From Arenicola marina (Eukaryota > Annelida > Polychaeta > Arenicolidae): a DNA stretch of 64,000 nt. Shown here piece by piece: positions 58,646 to 64,000 of the stretch. A model generated the notes under the pieces. The model was not told where the DNA came from. It saw only the letters and a list, made by a program, of their open reading frames with translations, and did no database searches. The number at the start of each line of letters is the position of its first letter. Within the stretch, counting starts at the first letter, position 1. The stretch covers positions 8,544,039 to 8,608,038 of the forward strand of contig OZ025249.1 in NCBI GenBank assembly GCA_964019135.1. The letters run 5' to 3'. A program made the translations under genes and the position numbers.

Positions 58646-59887
58646 CGGAAACTAGAGAAGCCGAACCCGTGGATTTTGGTCGAACGATGGTACCGGAAAC
58701 ACGTGACTGGTCGAACATGAGTGCGACTTGACAGTAGTTCGACTATATGTAATTGGCACACGAAGTCGCTGATAGCTACATGTCTTGATTGCAAACATCA
58801 TTGATGCATATTACACATATTTTTATGTCAACAGTGCCTTTTATTGCTGAACTATAACCGGTTTACGAATGTTATTACATTAACATTTTATACACGCACC
58901 TTTTATTACCGCAACATGCACCGATTTATAATTGGAAGTCATCGCGAATGCGATGTTGGCATCATTCTTCAGTACACCTCATTGGTTAAAAACCGGCCGA
59001 TCCGCTTTAAGTACAGCTACTGATGACTACATTTTTGTTCGCAGTTTTACCCCGAGGCTCATGTTTACCCATCATGCACCTCAGCGGTAACATAAGAGCC
59101 GGCAGCTTATGGTAGTCACCAAATGAAATTGATGGATGGGTGCAGGGTTGTTTCCGAGCATGGGGAGTACGGATCGGAACCTCTAACGTTAATGGAATGA
59201 AAAACAACCTTCTCAAGATGTGGGGGAAGATGAGGAATAGCTCTGCGATCTGCTTGCGATCGGGGAGCAGCCCCAGCCTTGCCGCCCGCCTTTGTCGGAC
59301 CCACGGACAAGTCGAGCGGTCGATGACATGCCCAGCGCCCAGTGGCACCTCGCCACGGGGCCGCTGCCATGGTGATTGCTGATCACTCTGCACCCGCATG
59401 GACTCACGGTATTTCCCAGCTTGTAACTTTGATCTCGACCCAGTTTGGGAGGCATTTGTAGCATAAGGGAACAAAACAAAAAACTTTTAAAAATGCCGAA
59501 TGAACTTGTTCCGAATTTGTCCCAAGCCCCGAGAACACTTCACAGCGGTTACATGGAGAGAATTGTAACTTGTTATGACAGCAGGGGCTGGCGGCATCCA
59601 TAAAGGGCCTCGCACTTGGGAGGATTGCGTCCCTATTCAATAAGTCACACTCCCGTAAACGAGGTTCAAAAGTATCTGTGGAGGTATGGGCGTACCCACA
59701 TAAAGCGGACAAAACAATCATATTTTATGGATGAGAGAACGATGGGGACGGTTTTCGGGGGAAGGGGAAGTCTGGAGTAGGGGGGGGGGGTGTTCAAATG
59801 CTCCAAACGTGTACCCCCCTCCCCTCCCTACCATCCTGGGGGTCCCCCCGTGGCCTCTTAGCTTGTGCGTTTGGCGGCTTCTGTTTG
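58646..59887. other. Unassigned DNA
   Basis: A 155-codon minus frame (59007-59474) and overlapping plus frames have no family I recognise. A plus-strand peptide RIGTSNVNGMKNN (about 59168-59206) resembles the start of a LINE endonuclease, but nothing after it supports that. Confidence 0.35.
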
Positions 59888-60032
59888 TGCAGGATAAATG
59901 TCTTTCTTCGCAAAGAGTAGAGTTACTCCCTCGGAGACATGGCTCCTCTTCCCCTGGGCGGTTACCATGGTCGCGATATGTCATAACAGGTTAGAGCGTT
60001 CTACCCAACCCAACCCAACCCAACCCAACCCA
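59888..60032 (+). mobile_element. SINE family A, 3' half
   Basis: aggataaatgtctttcttcg, caaagagtag, the cggagacatggctcc block, gtcgcgatatg, ggttagagcgttct and a tail of about six ccaac/acccaa units. The tRNA-like head is missing (5'-truncated). The pentameric tail differs from the caaccaacc of the 16.8-kb copy. Confidence 0.75.
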
Positions 60033-61189
60033 ACTCCCCGCCGTCTTAAAGTGGACTCGCCCCAGGATTCTACATGTAACAGTTTTACGGCGTCGATAAA
60101 CAGTTACGATTACGTTGACTTCATGAATAAACTGAGAGAAACCTAAATAGAATCGCCGGATAAAGACGAACTCCTTACAAAAAACAAGCCGCTATTAATG
60201 TTACATCAGCCAGTTACATAAACTGCCACTTATGCAAAACCTCGATCATCTTATCCACAATCGGCCGTAAGCTCCGACGACCCCGTGCATTTCTCCGCGG
60301 ATAAATTTCCATTTACATCACATTTCTTATGGGTTAGTCTATTGACAAGCCACACGAAGGAGTATCAAAAGAATTCTTCATCTTCAGCACGGAACCCGCG
60401 AAGGTTTACTCCTGCAGGTACCTGAAGGTATAAATCCACTCCCGGAATGGGTAATCCATAAGGGTGATAGACCCGTGACATGTCCCGCAGCCATAATGCG
60501 TGGCCTCCCATGTACCTTCAATGGCAGGGTTATGGTGACACATCACGGATCCTTTGTACGCTCTGCCCCCTCCGCCACCCACTTTCCTCTTCTCCTGTTG
60601 CCGTCACGACGACAAAGGTATTCTCCCACAGAATGTCTCATTGTGTTGTTTTCCCACGACGTTTGAAATGTGGGTAACTGAAAAGAAAACACTTAAAAAA
60701 ACACACGCTACGTCATTTAGATGGGCTAGTTTTTTCTTCACGTTGAAGTAAAAGCGAAATTTTTCAATTTGTCCTGAATATTAACGGCATCATATTTAAA
60801 GCGATATGTTGTAAGTTCACCAGTTGAATGATATAACGAGGAAATGGCGGTGTAAAAATGGAAATATTCCTAATTTACAGGGCACAACTTTGGAGGGTAT
60901 TAAACAACATTGATGAGACAAGACATAAGGGGTCTGGAAGAGGTAGATGGCGACACGCGACACAGGCATATTTAAAACATAGACATCCGACAATAAGGAT
61001 CTGAAAAAGCGACATCGACACAGATAGTGGCACTTTAGAATAAGCGACACGGAACATCGTGAATCATCGACTGCAAATTACATGCACGAAATATTGCAAT
61101 GGAAGTGATTTTTGGCATGGCGTCGTTGCTTCGGGGGGCAGTTGACTGATGTTCGTGGACAGACATAGGAATCTGTGGCCGTGTTGAGG
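60033..61189. other. Unassigned DNA
   Basis: No gene, RNA or repeat is recognised. Confidence 0.35.
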
Positions 61190-61569
61190 CACAGGCGTCT
61201 CAATCGTGGGTGGGTGGGGCGGGAGAGGAGAGGGGGGGGGGGGGTTCACACATGTGTCATATAAAGAGAGAAGGTAGGCAAAGCATTTTGCAGCCAGAAA
61301 ACTCAGCCCGAACAACATCGGTCGATTTCGTCAACAAAATGCCACGACTGCGCGGTTTCCTCGCTTCACTCAATGCCTCAACACTTTACTCACGAAAATA
61401 TCACGTAATCCCATTCAAACACACCTTCAAATCGCTGCATCAAGACGTTTTTCAGCCAATTTCACGCGATTTTGACTTTTGCCGATCACCATGGCCGTTG
61501 ACTGCCGCAGCGAAGAGAGCGGATATTTGTGGCTCTGGGCCGAGGTACAATGAAGTTTTTGATTACCGG

Positions 61570-61835
61570 GGAAGTGGGGGGCGGGGGCGCCACTGAATAC
61601 TTCTTTCCAGTGGGCGGGTCCACGCCAAAAAAAAGGGGGGGGGGGGAGTCACGGCTCAGATGGCATTGAAAAAACGGCATTGGTCCTCAAAAAAGGGGGG
61701 AAGTTTCCCTTTCGAGCAGATTTTCAAATCGGCGGAATTTGGCGATAATAAAACGCCCTGACCGAGCGGATTTTGGCAGTGAAAAAAAGGGGGGAGGGCT
61801 TTACCGCGGACCCCCCCTAAACTCAGGAATATATT
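61570..61835 (+). mobile_element. Nested copy of the aaaacgccc...gagcgg element
   Basis: Contains gggcgggtccacgcc, G-runs, one aaaacgccctgaccgagcgg unit (61749-61768) and ctttaccgcggacccccc (61799-61816), in the order seen at 18026-18378. It has only one internal unit instead of five. A ggcgccactg motif at about 61583 may be the end of a neighbouring hAT-like piece. Confidence 0.55.
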
Positions 61836-61999
61836 CAGTACCCACCCCCCCCCCCCACCGGGAGGGCAAGGGGGGGGGGGGAGGGGTCGTGTGGCCTAGT
61901 TCACGAAGCATTTTCAGTGCATTTGTAAATTTATGTCATAGCAATGACAATGAAAGTCAGTGAGCTCATGGGCGGCTGGATCAAAGAAATAAAAAACTG

Positions 62000-62065
62000 T
62001 ACGATCCTCAATGTCGAATGTTGAATTTTCAAATATCTCTGTGTCGTGTGTCGCCATTTACCCGT
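62000..62065 (+). repeat. Dispersed repeat related to 35180-35245
   Basis: Shares the sequence blocks listed for 35180-35245, at similar spacing. It lies in the spacer of the foldback-like element. Confidence 0.5.
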
Positions 62066-62583
62066 GCAGACCCCTATAAACTTTAATGCCAAAGGCACGA
62101 CTCGATCAGCGCTACTTATTCTAACGCCGTATCACCCCCTGCGAAAACTATTACTACATGGTAATCGATACGAGTACTTAAGGCGGGAGTACCAGTGATG
62201 GAACAGCCTGCAATGTAATTTGCATATGGATGAAGGCGCTTGCGAGAAAACGGCACACGCGAGGCTACAACCAATCAGAAGGCTCTAAGAAATGCGCTGC
62301 GGCAGTCAACGGCCATGGTGAGCGGCATCAGTGAAAATCGCCTAAAGTTTGCGGAAAAATTTCGGGATTACGTGATATTTTCGTGAGTAAAGTGTTGAGG
62401 CATTGAGTGAAGCGAGGAAACCGCGCAGTCGTGGCATTTTGTTGACGAAATCGACCGATGTTGTTCGGGCTGAGTTTTCTGGCTGCAAAATGCTTTGCCT
62501 ACCTTCTTTCTTTATATGACATATGTGTGAAGCCGGCCCCCCCCCCCCTCCCGCCCCACCCACCCACGATTGAGGCGCCTGTG

Positions 62584-63281
62584 GTTGTGGTGGTGTCGGC
62601 CCTCCCTGTTGGAGCGCCAGTCAGAGCGTAAAAACCAATCGGTTCCGGGACCATGGTCTGCCCCGGGCCGTAATCTCGCCGAGTGAAACTGGCCTGGGAA
62701 ATCTTGACCTTGTCACGTGACAGGCTTAGCCTGTAGCCAAGCCCCATCTGGTGACAGTGACCTTGTTACCTACCAGCGGTATTGATGAAAATCAATGGCG
62801 GCTATGACAGGAGCTTGATTCCAGACCTAACCTCTGACTGACCTCTGATCTCATATCGCACCAGCCTCATCCACCGCCCACCCAACCAGCTTACGCCTTT
62901 ACTGATGACTCCACACCATGTCCCTCATCCTCCCCCCCACCCCCCCGCCCAGACACGGTGAAGTTGATGACAGCAATAGATTGAGCCAGGTGGGGCTGGC
63001 TGGCTGGCCGGCTAGCTGGCCACGACCTCCCACAGTGACGCCATATGGGGCCTGCAGGATGAAGGCTTGCAATGCGGGGATAAGAAGACCTAGGTGCCCA
63101 CTTTATTCTAACAAGGTGGGCCTACTGCAGAGTAAGCGACATCATCGCCAGTACGCGACGTGACGGGCCTTGGTGACACCTGGCAGATTACATACACACA
63201 CCACCGACCGCGCCCTTCTCCAGTTACCCCTTACCACACCCTTCCTCAGTCACCCCTTACCACACCCTTGCCCACTTCCCC
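62584..63281. other. Unassigned spacer
   Basis: Contains a ggctggctggcc microrepeat (62991-63020) and pyrimidine-rich sequence; no gene is recognised. Confidence 0.35.
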
Positions 63282-64000
63282 AGTTATTGGGACATCACTG
63301 GGCTGCAGGGTCACGGGGACATCATTAGACTGCAGGGTCACGGGGACATCACTGGACTGCAGGGTCACAGGGACATCACTAGACTGCAGGGTCACGGGGA
63401 CATCAATGGGCTGCAGGGTCACGGGGGCATCACTAGACTGCAGGGTCACAGGGACATCACTAGACTGCAGGGTCACGGGGACATCACTGGGCTGCAGGGT
63501 CACGGGGGCATCACTAGACTGCAGGGTCACTGGAACATCACTGGACTGCAGGGTCACCGGGACTTCGCTAGACTGCAGGGTCACGGGCACATCACTGGAC
63601 TGCAGGGTCACGGGGACATCACTTGACTACAGGGTCACGGGGACATCACTGGACTGCAGTTTAACGGGGACATCACTAGACTGCAGGAACACGGGGACAT
63701 CACTGGACTGCAGGGTCACGAGGATATCATGAGACTAGGGGGTCATGGGGATATCATGGGACTGCAGGGTCACGGGGACATCACTGGACTGCAGGGTCAC
63801 GGGGATATCATGAGACTGCAGGGTCATGGGGACATGACTGGACGGCAGCGTCACGGGGACATCACTGGACAGCAGTGTCACGGGAACATCATTAGACTGC
63901 AGGGTCACGGGGACATCACTGGACTGCAGGGTCACGGGGACATCACGGGACTGCAGGGACACGCGGACATCACTAGACTGCAGGGATACGGGGACATCAC
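63282..64000 (+). repeat. 27-bp minisatellite, at least 26 units, runs off window
   Basis: Units contain gggtcacggggacatcac and tggactgca (or tagactgca). The unit is nine codons, so one plus frame repeats VTGTSLDCR for about 50 residues on either side of variants. The minus frame reads a Val/Pro/Thr/Leu/Gln/Ser repeat over 121 and 75 codons. From about 63700 units become more variable (gatatcatgagactg). Both strands are open, so the frames are best read as repeat by-products. The right border lies beyond the window. Confidence 0.93.

Larger units (their letters stand above)
61190..62583. mobile_element. Foldback-like element with ~300-bp inverted arms
   Basis: The left arm (61190-61512) and right arm (62296-62583) are inverted complements from cacaggcgtctcaatcgtgg at the outside to catggccgttgactgccgca at the inside. 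The left arm has about 35 bp more near 61410-61445. Both arms carry the same open stretch, KMPRLRGFLASLNASTLYSR, preceded by DFVN and followed by KYHVIP (61320-61413 on +, mirrored at 62371-62459 on -). I recognise no protein family. The 783-bp spacer contains a nested relative of the 18-kb element and a short dispersed repeat. No transposase is visible, and a target duplication outside the arms is not obvious. Confidence 0.75.

Noticed and set aside
59158-59260. Plus-strand RIGTSNVNGMKNN, similar to the start of a LINE endonuclease
   Set aside because: The following residues do not continue as an endonuclease, and overlapping frames on both strands are equally open. Probably chance.

Overview
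This window is eukaryotic, most likely from an invertebrate animal and probably a marine one. The evidence is tRNA-headed SINEs, a LINE remnant, MITE-like inverted-repeat elements, very abundant minisatellites, and one intron-bounded exon of a rhodopsin-family GPCR. I cannot name the species or phylum from sequence alone. There are no operons, Shine-Dalgarno sites, rRNA genes, bona fide tRNA genes or CRISPR arrays.

Layout. 1-15 kb: mostly unassigned DNA with a 25-bp minisatellite (2.66-4.35 kb), a pair of inverted dispersed elements (6.4 and 8.4-8.7 kb), a short MITE (9.47-9.88 kb) and a SINE (12.5 kb). 14.9-25.6 kb: a 61-bp repeat element present twice in opposite orientation (14.9 and 19.1 kb), a 20-bp array, a SINE with intact target-site duplication (16.85 kb), and several AT-rich minisatellites. 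25.6-32 kb: repeat-poor DNA in which I recognise no gene. 32-34.3 kb: a 51-bp array, then the only convincing host coding exon, the N-terminus through TM2 of a peptide-type GPCR (33815-34258). 36.2-43.9 kb: a second, unrelated 51-bp satellite. It is interrupted by a 2.1-kb long-terminal-inverted-repeat element and carries a ~450-bp segmental duplication whose junction contains a 13-bp stub of that element. 44.5 kb: the C-terminal zinc-motif end of a LINE ORF2, abutting a 53-bp array. 47.7-48.5 kb: a 13-bp array. 49.6-57.1 kb: a 7.5-kb array of a 28-bp unit that is almost free of stops in all three minus-strand frames. 61.2-62.6 kb: an inverted-repeat (foldback-like) element. 63.3 kb to the end: a 27-bp array running off the window.

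About one third of the window is tandem repeat by my estimate. Nearly every long open frame outside the GPCR exon is a by-product of stop-free repeat units. The genes therefore do not form a pathway. What the window shows best is repeat turnover: arrays growing by duplication of ~1.1-1.2-kb blocks, mobile elements inserting into arrays, and rearrangement at mobile-element ends.
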